Source: Ephydatia muelleri (Eukaryota; Porifera; Demospongiae; Spongillida; Spongillidae). Taken from it: a stretch of 64,000 nucleotides of DNA. The stretch lies in the NCBI GenBank assembly GCA_013339895.1, contig JABACO010000015.1, positions 6,727,180 through 6,791,179 of the forward strand. Reading direction: 5' to 3'. Positions within the stretch are counted from its first letter, which is position 1; the number at the start of each line of letters is the position of its first letter. Below are positions 1 to 30,235 of this stretch, in pieces. The notes beneath the pieces are model-generated. The model made no database searches, had not been told where the DNA came from, and was given only the letters and a program-made list of their open reading frames with translations. Both the position numbers and the translations under genes were made by a program.

Positions 1-76
1 TTTATAAGACACGCTCTCTTAGAATATTGTAACTCCTAAGAATCTCTAAATAATGCACACTACATGATCATCGTAG

Positions 77-3000
77 CTCGTCAGCCTGTTCCGGTGACTA
101 GTGATATGGAACTGAGTGTGATGAAGAATCGTATGGCGGAGATTAAAGCACAGATGACCAGAGAGTCTAAGGAAAAGAGAATGTCCACTATTGAGAAGGA
201 GAAAGACCACGCCTCTATGGTAATGGACGCATGTGATCACGTCATGTGATGTCATGTGATGCTCTTGCAGAAGAGGAATGCCTTGACGCTGGGTCCTGCT
301 CGAGGAGGCAGGGTGGAGAAACTCAAGAAGAAGCTGGAAGACCAGCAAGTGTCCTTCTGGGTGGCCTCCCCCAGCCTCCCTCTTAGGGTGTTTGGACCTG
401 GAGGAAAGGTGCGTTGGGGGAGGAGAAAGGGGGTGTGGTGAGGGTGTCCTTCTGTTGACCTCCCCCTGAGGGTGTTTGGATCTGGAGGAAGGTGTGTTGG
501 AAGAAGAGGAATGGGGAGGGGACCGAGGGGTGAGTATGGAGAAGGATAGGAAACGTTTTTGGACCTTCCATTAGGAATGAGAGGGAGATGGGAGGGGGGT
601 GGAGTCCTGAGTGGGGAAGGGGGTGAGGGAGTGTGTGTGTGTAGGTGGGAGGGGAGGAGTGAGGTATAGAATGTGAGACCATGTTTAGCAAAGCATTGTT
701 CCTGCAGAAGTACATGTTCTTGTTGCACAATGAGGAGGAGAGAGAAGGCTGGATCTTGAGCATCAAGAAACACCAGCCCAAGTGTAAGATACCTGTGTGA
801 AATGAAGTGTGTCATGTCTTGATCGTGACAAAGTACTGCAAGACACATGTGTGTGTGTGTTGTGTGTGTGTGTGTGTTGTGTGTGTGTGTGTGTTGTGTG
901 TGTGTGTGTTGTGTGTGTGTGTGTGTGTTGTGTGTGTGTGTGTGTGTGTGTGTGTTGTGTGTGTGTGTTGTGTGTGTGTGTTCCTGTAGTATAGTCTAGT
1001 GGTATTGAGCAAGATGTAAAGGTGTTGTATGGAGGGAGGCGTTGACATAGCTCATCTCCCCTCACTCTCACCCCACATTATGACCACACCTACTCCCACA
1101 CTCCCACACACTATCCCCTTCACCTTCAGGTGTTAGCACCATGAGCATACCATTGTACGAGCTCCAAGACCTTCTCAGCAGACAGGTCATCACTGATGTG
1201 AGTGCTGTTGTTTGCACACAATGTGTATGTTCTGTTGCAGTTGCTAGGTTACCATGTTGCTTTGGCTTTAACATGTGTCCTCCTTCCTGTTTCCCTTCCT
1301 TTGTCTCTCCATCGTCCTCCCCTTTACCCCTCCCATCCTCTTTTTGACTCTCTCGTCCTCTCTTGGCCCTTCCCATCCTCCTCGTCCTGTCCTGGCCCCC
1401 CCCTGCCCGCCCCCCCCCCCCCCTCATCACTCCCACCCCCTCCCCTGGCCGCCTCCCTCCCCCTTCCCCCCCCCCCCCCCCCCCCCCTATCCTCCTCGTC
1501 CTGGCCCCTCTCATCACCCCCCCTTGCCCCCCCCCCCCCCCCTCCCTCCCTCCCCCCCCCTGCTCTCCCCCCCCCCCCCCCCCCCCCCCCATCCTCCTCG
1601 TCCTGGCCCCTCTCATCACCCCCTTGGCGCTCCCTCCCTGGCCCGCCCCCCCCCCCCCCCCTATCCTCCTCGTCTTGGCCCCTATCATAACCCCCTTGGG
1701 CCGCTCCCCTCCCCATGTGCTGGGGGCCCCCCCCCTCTCCTCCTCGTCCTGGCCCCTCTCACTCTCCCTCCCCCTGGCCCCTCCCATCCTCCTCCCCTCT
1801 CTTGCTGTTGAGCAGGAAAAGAAGCCTGGAGAGTTGATAGTACTCGCTGATGGTGAGCTGTGCACATGGCTTGTTTGTATGAATGATGACTTGTGACACA
1901 TCAAAACAATCCTTTCTCAGAGGATTATCTCAGTGGAGTACTGAAGATCAGGATATCTTGTGCCACCAACCTCAAAGCCAAGCCAGGTGGGTCTGGGCAC
2001 GAGGCCACATGATGTCACTATTGTGGCCACACCTCCACATGCAGCCGGCCTGTACTGTGCCTTGGAGCTGGATGAATACGGACGGCTAGATCGCAAGGCG
2101 CGCACCACACCCACAAGCTTTGATCCGGTGAAATCAGCAGCTTCTTGGGATGAGGTTGGTAGTCGCCACACACCCTCCCTGCACATGTCACCACACACCT
2201 TCACACATGTCCTCCCTGCACATGTCACCACACACCTTCACACATGTCACCACACACCTTCACACATGTCCTCCCTGCACATGTCACCACACACCTTCAC
2301 ACATGTCACCACACACCTTCACAACATGTCACCACACACCTTCACACATGTCACCACACACCTTCACACATTGTCACCACACACCTTCACACACGTCACC
2401 ACACACCTTCACACACGTCACCACACACCTTCACACACGTCACCCACACACCTTCACCACATGTCACCACACACCTTCACCACATGTCACCACACACCAC
2501 CACACACCTTCACACACGTCACCACACACCTTCACACATGTCACCACACACCTTCACACACGTCACCACACACCCTGCATGTATTGTCCTAGTCACACCA
2601 AAACTCATACCTATGTAACTACCCTTTCTCCTTCGTTCTCTCAACTGCCTCCGAAACTGGGGGGGTGAAGAGGGAGGGAGGGGGAGGAGGGAGGGAGAGG
2701 ATATTGCAGCCAAGTGACATTGTGTGTACTTTTTAAGGTCTTTGCCAAATCAAGGCATACATCTCCTCTGTAACTAGAAGCTGTGTTTGTGTAGTGGGTG
2801 CAGTGTCTGTCATGCAGCCTGCTGACATGACTCCGTATGTACCAGTGCCATGTAAGCATGTGTGCTTATGTGCTGCTGCTAAGAGCATGTGTGCTTATGT
2901 GGTGCTAAGAGCATGTGTGCTTATGTGGTGCTAAGAGCATGTGTGCTTATGTGGTGCTATGAGCATGTGTGCTTATGTGGTGCTAAGAGCATGTGTGCTT

Positions 3001-5820
3001 ATGTGGTGCTAAGAGCATGTGTGCTTATGTGGTGCTATGAGCATGTGTGCTTATGTGCTGCTAAGAGCATGTGTGCTTATGTGCTGCTAAGAGCATTGTT
3101 ATATCGCTGCCACTTTGATGAGACCAAAAGTGGCATTCTTCAGAAGCCATGTTTGCGGTCACACACACTGACCATATTTATTTTACCTTCCTGTCTAAAC
3201 AAAGTCTTCAGTGGCTTTCAAATCATGAAAGGTTGGTATTGTTAGGGAAATTTTGAATGACAAGAGAAGCGATTTTGTCATCAATTGTTTTGATTTGTTT
3301 GTGCACACATTAAGATAAAATTGGTCAAGCCCCAACTGGTTAATTCTTTATTATTGAAACAGAAAGGCAGGCCACTCTTGTTTTATTATGTTGTCTAGAT
3401 TGCAACAAAATGCCAATACATTTAATACTGGTGTGGTTATGAGGTGTGGTTATGAGGTGTGGTTATGAGTTACTAGGAGGGGTGCCCAATGGCTCATGTG
3501 ACTCCTCCTCCCCAGGACTTTGAGGTGGAAGCCACAGGTACACACCTCATGAGAGTGCTGGTGTGCAGCAAGTCTCTGTTGAAGGAGGAGATCTGTGGAC
3601 ACGGCAAGATCAGAGTAAGCCTCCTTCAGAAGAAAGGGAGTCCTAGCTATGCATATTCCCTTTCCCAATTCCGTATACCACACTCCTGTCAATTTCTGTA
3701 CCCCTCCCCTCTCCTTCATAACCTACCCCTCCCTCTCCTTCATAACCTACCCCTCCCCTCCCCTCTCCTCATAACCTACCCCTCCCTCTCTCCTTCATAA
3801 CTACCCCTCCCCCCTCCTTCATAAATCTACCCCTCCCTCTCCTTCATAACCTACCCCCTCCCTCCCCTCTCCTTCATAACATCACCCCTCCCCTCTCCTT
3901 CATAACCGACCCCCCCCCTCCTTCATAATCTAATACCACCTCCCCGCTCCTTCATAACCTAACCCCGCCCCTCCCCTCTCCTTCATAAACCTACCCCTCC
4001 CCCTCTCCTTCATAACCTACCCCTCCCTCTCTTCCCCTCTCCTTCATAACCTATTGCAGTTACCTGTCAGTGAACTCAAATCGAAATTAAACGTCACAAG
4101 TTTGATATCCACCTCCACCCGCAAGGCTCAGTGTCCCTCGTTGTCGAATATTTCTCGTCACTCTCTCCTGTTGGACGCAAGCCTAGTCTCCTCAGTTCTG
4201 GAAGTGTTTGGGATTCCCCTGGAAACGGTTGCCAAGTACGCCAATTCTTGAGGCTTATGTGCCTTGCACGTATCCATGTCATTATTGATGTTTTATATTT
4301 GCTGTGTTGATTACGAAGTGTTTAGCATATTGCTTCTTTTTCACGACATAAACAGAAATGTTTTGCTACATGCATCCATGATTTCATCTTTCTCTATTTA
4401 GACGCGAAAGGCACGAAATTCCACTTATTGTTCAGACCTGTATTGATGAGGTGGAGAGAAGAGGTGTGTGTGTGTGGTGTGCGCGCACGCGCATGTTCTG
4501 TTGTATACCTCTGCTGTGTTGGACTGTTCTGTTGCCTTCCTTCAGGCATGGATGAAGTGGGCATATACAGGGTTGCAGGGGTACTAAGGGATGTGACCGA
4601 ACTGAGGCAGGCTTTTGACACAGGTACACACTTCCCTCCTCTCCTAGCTCCATCTCAGTTCCCTTTGTGCACACCCTCTGTCCCTTTGTGCACACCCTCT
4701 GTTCCCTTTGTGCACACCCTCTGTTCATTCTCGGAAATAGAGAGGGGGAGATAGTTGTGGGAGGGGCTATGTGACAGGGGCTATCCTCTTCCCCAGACTA
4801 TCTGAAGGCTCAGGTGATCGCCTCTGACACGGACATACATGCTGTGGCAGGTCTCCTCAAGAGATACTTCAGAGAGTTGCCTGATCCACTCTTCACAGAC
4901 GAACTCTATGTCAGCTTTGTCCATGGATTAGGTGTGCATTAGATAGAGCACCACATAGATACCCAGTTTCATTTCCTCCTCCCCCCCCCCCCCCCCCCCC
5001 CCCCCTCTCCCCAGGCCTCTCTGACCCTGAGGCCAGGAATCAGTGCTTGGTTACACTGCTGTACGCGCTTCCCCCTGTCAACTACAAGACTGCCATTTTC
5101 CTGTTCAGACACCTCAGAAGGTGATGGTCCCATGGTCCCTTTTGTGTGTGTGTGTGTGTGTGTGGTCTGTGTGTATTGTGGTGTATGTGTGTGTTGTGGT
5201 GTATGTGTATTGTGTGTGTTGTGTTGTGGTGGGTGTGTATGATAATAGTGTTCAGCTTCTAGTGCTTTGCACATGTGATCCACACCTACTCACTTGCATA
5301 TCTGCCCACACACACCATCACACACATGCAATCAATTGTGCACTCCCCTATGCACACATGACAATGTGCACATGTACCATCACACAACACCACACACAAC
5401 ACCACACACACACACACAACACCACACACCACACCACACACAAACACACCACACACAACACAATACACAAACACACACACACACAGAGTTGCTCAGCAGT
5501 CGGCGACAAACAAGATGACCTTGCCGAACCTCGCGACTGTCTTTGGTCCAAACCTTCTTCGTCCAGCAGACACAAGTGACTCCATAAGTCATGCAGCTCT
5601 TGACGTCCGAACACCAGTCAGCGTTCTCCTCTACTTCCTGAACTGTCCGGATGACTTCTTTGATGAAAGTGTCATTGGCAGCTCCCCTCACCAAACTGGG
5701 TCTTCTTCAGGTATGAGGTCCAAGGAGAAGAGAGACAGGAAGAAGCTGGCCATGATGGAGGAGGAGATGGAGACAAGTGCTTACCCTACCCAAGGGGAAA
5801 GGAGGGAATCAGTAATTTAA
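77..5820 (+). CDS. BCR/ABR-like protein, 3' part: end of PH, C2 and RhoGAP domains (5' end outside window)
   Basis: RhoGAP domains speed GTP hydrolysis by Rac/Cdc42-type GTPases at the membrane and cortex. Exons read by eye: about 77-219, 271-408, 708-781, 1137-1185, 1816-1852, 1921-1986, 2045-2154, 3516-3614, 4060-4235, 4402-4463, 4546-4623, 4797-4931, 5015-5120, 5487-5820; all join in phase (about 535 codons). In order they give a linker with a K-rich stretch ([11 protein letters not shown]), the PH end ([14 protein letters not shown]), a C2 domain ([28 protein letters not shown]) and a RhoGAP domain with the arginine finger in [12 protein letters not shown], then [16 protein letters not shown] and [18 protein letters not shown]. 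The order matches vertebrate BCR and ABR closely; the kinase or DH parts would lie upstream. An alternative donor after 5709 could change the last 36 residues. The first exon boundary is the weakest. Confidence 0.93.
848..982. repeat. (TG)n microsatellite with TTG interruptions
   Basis: This is a TG dinucleotide run broken about every 10-20 bases by an extra T. It lies in the intron between the exon at 708-781 and the exon at 1137-1185 of the BCR-like gene. Confidence 0.95.
1331..1770. repeat. C-rich minisatellite with long poly-C runs
   Basis: Copies of a motif like CCTCCTCGTCCTGGCCCC alternate with pure C runs of up to about 20 bases. It fills the intron 1186-1815. The long proline-, serine- or glycine-rich open frames across it are by-products of base composition. 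Confidence 0.9.
2166..2578. repeat. 22-bp minisatellite in intron 2155-3515
   Basis: About 17 tandem copies of a 22-bp unit, core CACCACACACCTTCACAC, with ATGT/ACGT variants and a few indels. All three forward frames stay open across it, but no protein is implied. Confidence 0.93.
2849..3095. repeat. 26-bp minisatellite in the same intron
   Basis: About nine copies of a 26-bp unit (core AGAGCATGTGTGCTTATGTG) with GTGCTA/GTGCTG/CTGCTA variants. It is unrelated in sequence to the 22-bp array 270 bases upstream. Confidence 0.93.
3703..4052. repeat. About 25-bp C-rich minisatellite in intron 3615-4059
   Basis: Copies of CTCCTTCATAACCTACCCCT with variable CCCTCC spacers run almost to the acceptor CTATTGCAG that opens the exon at 4060. 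The array therefore supplies the polypyrimidine tract. Confidence 0.9.
5138..5486. repeat. TG-rich then CA-rich microsatellites in intron 5121-5486
   Basis: A TG-rich block (5138-5235) is followed by CA-rich repeats (5380-5484) that end directly at the acceptor ACACAG of the last exon. The two blocks are of opposite complement and could pair in the transcript. Poly-C at 4981-5005 forms the tract of the preceding acceptor. Confidence 0.85.
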
Positions 5821-6716
5821 TTGTATGTCTTGTGTTGCAGAAAATAACCGGTTGCCATGGTGATGATGGCACACTGTTCAATGTTTCATTTTTTTCTTCA
5901 AAACTTGCATCCCATTTCTCACACTGGTAGAACAGCTACACTGTATATATGTAATAAAAAATTTGCATGTTGTGATGTATCGTGATCAAGCTGTGTACAT
6001 ACAGTTGTACAGTCATGTACATGAACATTATAACATTATAGCACTGCGATTGAAATATACTTATGACGCTTTATACAATCCTGATGTGGTTGCTTGATGC
6101 CAGGCTCCACAAATCGCAGATTATTGATCTCGTTTTGTACTGCTGGATTCAGGTCTCATTTCAAAGCTACAAGAGTGCCATGTTTGCATTGTTGGATCGC
6201 GCCACCATAATATACTGATGCCATTGAGGGATCTTTACTGGACAGACGTATTTGGGCTGAAATTTAAACTACGCTGGCACAAAGAAAGTGATGTAACAGA
6301 TTGAAATTAAGCATGCTAATACATGTCTGGAAGTGAAATGAATATGTTAGTTGACCGTGAATATATAACACAACACTATAATTATACTTCAATTTGAAAT
6401 TAACAAAATAGTTAACTAAATTGGGAATAGTGTGAAACTATCACTCGGCAGGTTCCAGCAACAGGTAACATTTTAATGACATCAGAGATTTGATTTAAAT
6501 GTAATGGTCATTTGGTAGTAACTGCTTCCATTGCATATTGTAAGTCTCTGAAGGTATTACCTTTTACACCAGTGTGCTCAGCAGTTTAAATTAGCTAGTT
6601 CATTAGCTAATTTGTTATGAATACATTGTATTGGAATCAAATAGCTGATAGACGACATTAGTTATTGAAGTTAAACACCTTTTGTTAATGTCTTACTAAA
6701 AATTTTGTTCATAACA
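5821..6716. other. Intergenic AT-rich sequence
   Basis: It holds the 3' UTR and polyadenylation signal of the BCR-like gene, then AT-rich sequence with short direct and inverted motifs. I see no convincing exon, RNA gene or element. Confidence 0.6.
5953..5958 (+). promoter_or_regulatory. Polyadenylation signal of the BCR-like gene
   Basis: An AATAAA hexamer lies about 130 bases after the stop codon and is followed within 15-30 bases by a TG-rich stretch (TGTTGTGATG), the usual arrangement for 3' end cleavage. Confidence 0.6.
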
Positions 6717-6717
6717 A

Positions 6718-6950
6718 GGGATCGTTTCCGCAAATGGGCATGTCTTTTCAAGATTTCAAATTTTTAGATATTCTAGAAGTCTGAAATGTCCTCTACACCT
6801 TGCTTCTTATGCACTGAGAATCAGAGTATCTGTCACGGAGTTGTAAGGCGCTGAATTTTATTAACTATACACAAGCGTTACATTTCTATTGCGCGTACTG
6901 GAGATTTTATCATGTATGCGCTACGTCCCTTTTCGCGAAAACGATCCCAT
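6718..6950. mobile_element. MITE of the 'GATCGTTTTCGCGAAAA' family
   Basis: The ends are inverted repeats: left GGATCGTTTCCGCAAATGGG, right beginning at CCCTTTTCGCGAAAACGATC read inward. The interior (ACTGAGAATCAGAGTATCTG, GAGTTGTAAGGCGCTGAATTTT) is repeated at 36718-37095, which defines the family. It has no coding capacity. A further decayed end (TAGTCCCTTTTCGCGG) lies at 7254-7269. Confidence 0.8.
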
Positions 6951-7787
6951 ATTTAGCGATGTACTAATAATTATTACATGCAAGATAGAGAACATAAATT
7001 GGTCACCGATCTCGTAAATATGAGTTATTTATTTAACTGCAAAATCTATCTGATCTGAGTGGTTATCATGTTTTGTTTGTCGGTTTAAATTTAGCTTAGT
7101 TGAGATGCAGTGTTGCCATTAACATTGAGATAATCGTGATTGTTGCAGCGAAACAGGACTTAACGTATGATTGAACTTTGTTGTTGATGCAAGTCATCTA
7201 CGCAGCGGCACTGAGAATCGGGCGCCACTTGTACTAGAAACATAATAATGCGTTAGTCCCTTTTCGCGGCAACTTCCGAAATATAGTTTTGTGGTTAATG
7301 CCTGTCGAAAAATTACAATCATAATTGAAACTGCATCTTTTTGTATTTGTGCTATATTATTATCGGATTAAAAGTTTATTTAATTATACACAGATATACA
7401 AATGTGAATATAAATTTATACAATATCAAGCAAATATAGGACACACACACACACTCTACACATAGGCAAGATACGCCCCAGCTCCTAACAATTAGGATTA
7501 ATTTCTTTTTTTTTTAAATCACAGCATAATATAAAGTAGTTGCATATGTACCTTGTCTCAGTCTTTATATCAATTATTCAAGGAGTTATTGAAATTCGAT
7601 TTTGATTTGAATATCAATCAATACCTGGATTAATACAGTACACAAAATTGTTATTTGATCAGGAATTATTAAACAGTACCAAATGGTGTAATCTATATTT
7701 ACATTGTCAATACAAGACAAAAGCCAGCAGAAATCACTACAATCCACTATGCAAACTAATAAAAGTACACAACTTCTGTAAACTTTT
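6951..7787. other. AT-rich intergenic DNA and 3' UTR of the PARP-like gene
   Basis: Apart from the decayed MITE end near 7254-7269 and a short CA run at 7441-7454, I see no gene. The last few hundred bases are probably the 3' UTR of the gene on the minus strand, whose stop codon is at 7788-7790. Confidence 0.5.
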
Positions 7788-26990
<19,203 letters not shown>

Positions 26991-27301
26991 TGATATAGCG
27001 CACGCCAGCTGCACGAGGGGAACTTTTTTTTTGTGTGGATTTATTATTAATCGTGCCCCCGCCCCCATCAATAATCAAACTTAATTCACGTGACGTGGCA
27101 CGTTGCTCGTTCTTTCAATTGTGTTCTTTTGCCAAATATTCAAGCGCATACTGATGGGGGAGCGATCTGAAGTCTTCGGCTAGTGTGCCCCTACTTTAAA
27201 AATTGCTGCATTCGCCCCTGATAACTGATCATCGATGCATCCGTTAGGCATCCCACACGTAGGACCTATATAGCTTATGTTATTCTATTACCCAGTGTGA
27301 T
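26991..27301. promoter_or_regulatory. Probable promoter and 5' UTR region of the PARP-like gene
   Basis: This is the sequence upstream of the predicted minus-strand start at 26990. I see no TATA box at a convincing distance, and the assignment rests only on position. Confidence 0.3.
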
Positions 27302-27311
27302 TACGACGCAG

Positions 27312-28510
27312 GGGTGTAGCTAAAAGTAGGAGTAGGAGTTGAGGTCTAAAAGTAGGAGTAGGAGCAGGAGTAGGAGTTGGTGTCTAAAAGTAGGAGTAGG
27401 TGTTAATTGATGTTATAGTAGCTGTCATGCACTATACTCTCTAGGGTTATATATACCAAGAGTTACTATCTATATGGTTATACATGGATATACCAAGAGT
27501 TGAAACATAGGATGAGTTATAAGTATAGAAGTATGAGTATCCAGTATAGACATGTGACAATTGAACCTAGTGTGGGGTCAATATAGTACAGCATCTACTG
27601 TTATTGTTTCATGCTGAAAGAAACAAAATTGATAAGCCAAAATGGAAATGATATGGTGAATTCTGGGCATATATATAACACTCAGATTGTGGACAAAAGA
27701 TAATATATATAAGATCCAGTCTGTCCTCTGTGCATCAAGTTTTTTGTCAAGAGATTTCAATCACACTTGATCAGTTACGCCTAGACCATCATAACAATAG
27801 AATTCTCCTCTCCACATAATGACTGTAATAATATGCTTCCTTAAATACCCAGCCAGTTCATACCTTATACCCTAGAGCACTATTTCCTTTGGTAGTTCTT
27901 CAATCACATCAACCACCTGATCATCTTCAAATGATGCTATGTTAAATGGTATAATCCATGGCCTGCTGCTTAGAAAAGCTGCACTTTGAACTATGGGTGT
28001 TCCCCTGCATTCATAGCAATTACTTCTTTCCTTTGTGGCAACATCTTCTCTATCACTTTCTGCATGTGGAGCATCACTTGGTGGTTCATGGGGAAATGCA
28101 GCACCACAATAACTATAGGAATGTCCGGAAATCGGGAAAATGTGTTTCATTTGATCAGCAATTGATATTTCACATTTAGATGTAGGATGTAAAACGAATT
28201 CTACAACACAGTGTTCTGATTTTGGACTGGGACAGTGTGATGAGTTGCATTTATTAGAAATAGCAAGTTTCCATACATGACGAAAAAATTGCAAGCACAT
28301 GGAAATTTCCAAGCAATCAAATTGTTTTCCTATTCTTTCCTGCTCCTACTCCTACTCCTACTCCTACACCTACTTTTAGACACTAACTTCTACTCCTGCT
28401 CCTACTCCTACTCCTACTTTTAGACACCAACTCCTACTCCCGCTCCTACTCCTACTCCTACTTTTAGACACCAACTCCTACTCCTGCTCCTCCTACTTTT
28501 AGCTACACCC
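27312..28510. mobile_element. 1.2-kb DNA element with tandem-repeat termini and 10-bp target duplication
   Basis: Left end GGGTGTAGCTAAAAGTAG runs into GGAGTAGGAG repeats with TCTAAAAG spacers; the right end is the inverse. Flanks 27302-27311 and 28511-28520 are both TACGACGCAG. A 9-11-bp duplication is most often seen with Mutator-like elements, but the terminal sequence alone does not prove the superfamily. A shorter relative lies at 40199-40612. Confidence 0.85.
27872..28312 (-). CDS. 146-aa ORF carried by the 1.2-kb element, function unknown
   Basis: The frame starts MEISMCLQFFRHVWKLAIS and includes NKCNSSHCPSPKSEHCVVEF and SDREDVATKERSNCYECRG. A related peptide (VWKLCILSF, NKCNLSHCPS, CFVEF) is encoded in the relative at 40390-40587, so the frame belongs to the element rather than to a host gene. 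Cysteines and histidines (SHC, CYEC) could bind metal. It lacks a visible catalytic triad and is too short for a transposase, so it is either a remnant or an accessory protein. Confidence 0.4.
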   Translation of the reverse strand: MEISMCLQFFRHVWKLAISNKCNSSHCPSPKSEHCVVEFVLHPTSKCEISIADQMKHIFPISGHSYSYCGAAFPHEPPSDAPHAESDREDVATKERSNCYECRGTPIVQSAAFLSSRPWIIPFNIASFEDDQVVDVIEELPKEIVL

Positions 28511-28520
28511 TACGACGCAG

Positions 28521-29456
28521 CAGGCAGAGCTCAATTGCTTTGGTATTCAGAAAGGTTATGTTACATTTTGCTACCTTACGGACCTCGACCAGGGCTGCGA
28601 GATAAAAGAATGAGGCTTCATGTACTGCCATTTCTATCTTCACTGCTGGAGTAGCCTCATAGATCTCTACTTACGTATTTGGGGACGAGGGAAATGTACT
28701 TTAGCTTATTCATACATTTGTTTCATGCATACTAGGAATTCAAAAGCTTTCTGGAGCAGGAATAACATTCGTGGGAATACACACGAACACATCATTCCTT
28801 AGCTCTTTAAAAAATGCTTAACCGCTACCTCTTGCTTCTCCCGTATTTCAGAATATTCTAAACCCAATGCTCTGCTGATTACTCCTTTTATTGCTGCTTC
28901 ACCGTACATAGCCATTTCCCATATAACTTTTTCAGTATATTATTCACCAGCAACTCTCACATGACTTTAAGTAAGCTGGCCTATTGGGCGTCCATCATAA
29001 TCCCATGAAGTAGAATCTGCATGTGCTGTCTGGGGACGAAAATAATAACTTTCGTCTAGGTGTAGTCTGGGTCCCGAATGATGTTCTGCATGGGAACAAC
29101 CGTGAACGTAAGCATTAACTCATTTTACAACACGAAACCCTCTGGTTCCGAATGGATACATACAACGCTGTCTGCCTAATGCATGCAAGTTGAAACACAA
29201 CACCCAGAAATGGCTGCTTCTCCTATGCCACGAAGTATTTTAAGTCAGTACACGTTCTTTGGTTTAGAACGGTCTTCCACCGGCAAAACTAGCCTTTCTC
29301 GGCTTTCTGTTACGATAATACCCACATCCCCATGCAAGCTCTCCATTCTAAGGTAACAGATTAGATGCACAACTTCAGACACAAAGACACATGTACAGTA
29401 TATCCCTACCCCTACCGTATATCAACCCACCAACCTTGAGAAAATATGCCCCATTC
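28521..29456. other. Intergenic sequence, nothing recognised
   Basis: Unique-looking sequence with no exon, RNA gene or inverted repeat that I can support. Confidence 0.5.
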
Positions 29457-29585
29457 ATAGTGATGTTAGGCTAGGGTTTTGTGTTCCTAGCGATCGCCTC
29501 AACCCACCACTACTGCAAAGTGAATCTCATTAGTGGTGGTTAAGGCGATCTGTAGGAACACAAAATCCTAGCCTAACATCACTAT
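29457..29585. repeat. 129-bp hairpin
   Basis: Left arm ATAGTGATGTTAGGCTAGG and right arm CCTAGCCTAACATCACTAT pair, continuing through TGTGTTCCTA and GCGATCGCC with few mismatches to a short loop. No target duplication is clear. Confidence 0.85.
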
Positions 29586-29602
29586 CCATGTACTGTACCA
29601 GG

Positions 29603-30235
29603 TGTCACTGATCTTGGTGTTGTTTTTGCTTCTGACCTCAAACCAAGTGTCCAGTGTTCTCATATCGCTGCGAAGGCTTTCAGCCATTTTTCTTTTTTAA
29701 TGAAAGGTTTTCTAACTTCTGATGTATCCATCTTGATCCTAGCCTACAAAATGTATGTTCGTCCCATACTGGAATACAACTCTCCTGTTTGTCTGATATA
29801 AGTGTGTAGAAAGAGTGCAGCGTTACTTCACTCATGCCCTTTGTAAGCGAGTTGGGCTTTCTCATCTTGTTATTCTATACGACTGCAAAATTTTAATCTT
29901 CAGTCACTGGAATAGAGAAGGGTGTATTGTAACCTTGTGCAGTGCTACAAGATTGGTAGATTTACCTATGGAAGATTTTTTTTCTCATTGACTTCAACTA
30001 CCACAATCTACGGGGTCACTCCCTTAAATTGAAACCCGTTGGTAGTTTGTCAGTCTACAGTTGTAGGTATAATTTTTTCTCGCAACGAAGTGTGGAACTC
30101 ATTACCATCAAATGTCATTGAAGCCACAAGTTTTGATGCCTTCAAGTCACGTCTGTCTAATGACTTATCAAGTTATTGTTAAGTGTATCATTTCTAGCAG
30201 GGAATATATAAGTGCATGTACATGCCATATTTACC
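29603..30235 (+). pseudogene. LINE (CR1/Jockey-like) reverse transcriptase C-terminal relic
   Basis: The translation reads VTDLGVVFASDLKPS, then MKGFLTSDVSILILAYKMYV and RPILEYNSPVC, then after a frame change VERVQRYFTHALCKRVGLSHL, followed by pieces resembling the RGHSLKL and 'VWNSLPSNV' motifs. This is the conserved C-terminal region of non-LTR reverse transcriptases. It is 5'-truncated with at least one frameshift and stops, then runs into the tetranucleotide array that starts at 30236. Confidence 0.8.

Noticed and set aside
1202-1896. Proline/serine-rich and glycine/arginine-rich frames on both strands
   Set aside because: They come from poly-C and CCTCCTCGTCC repeats lying in an intron of the BCR-like gene.
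2166-3095. CRISPR-like array (regular repeats of 22 and 26 bp)
   Set aside because: Repeats are directly adjacent with no unique spacers, and the genome is eukaryotic; these are minisatellites.
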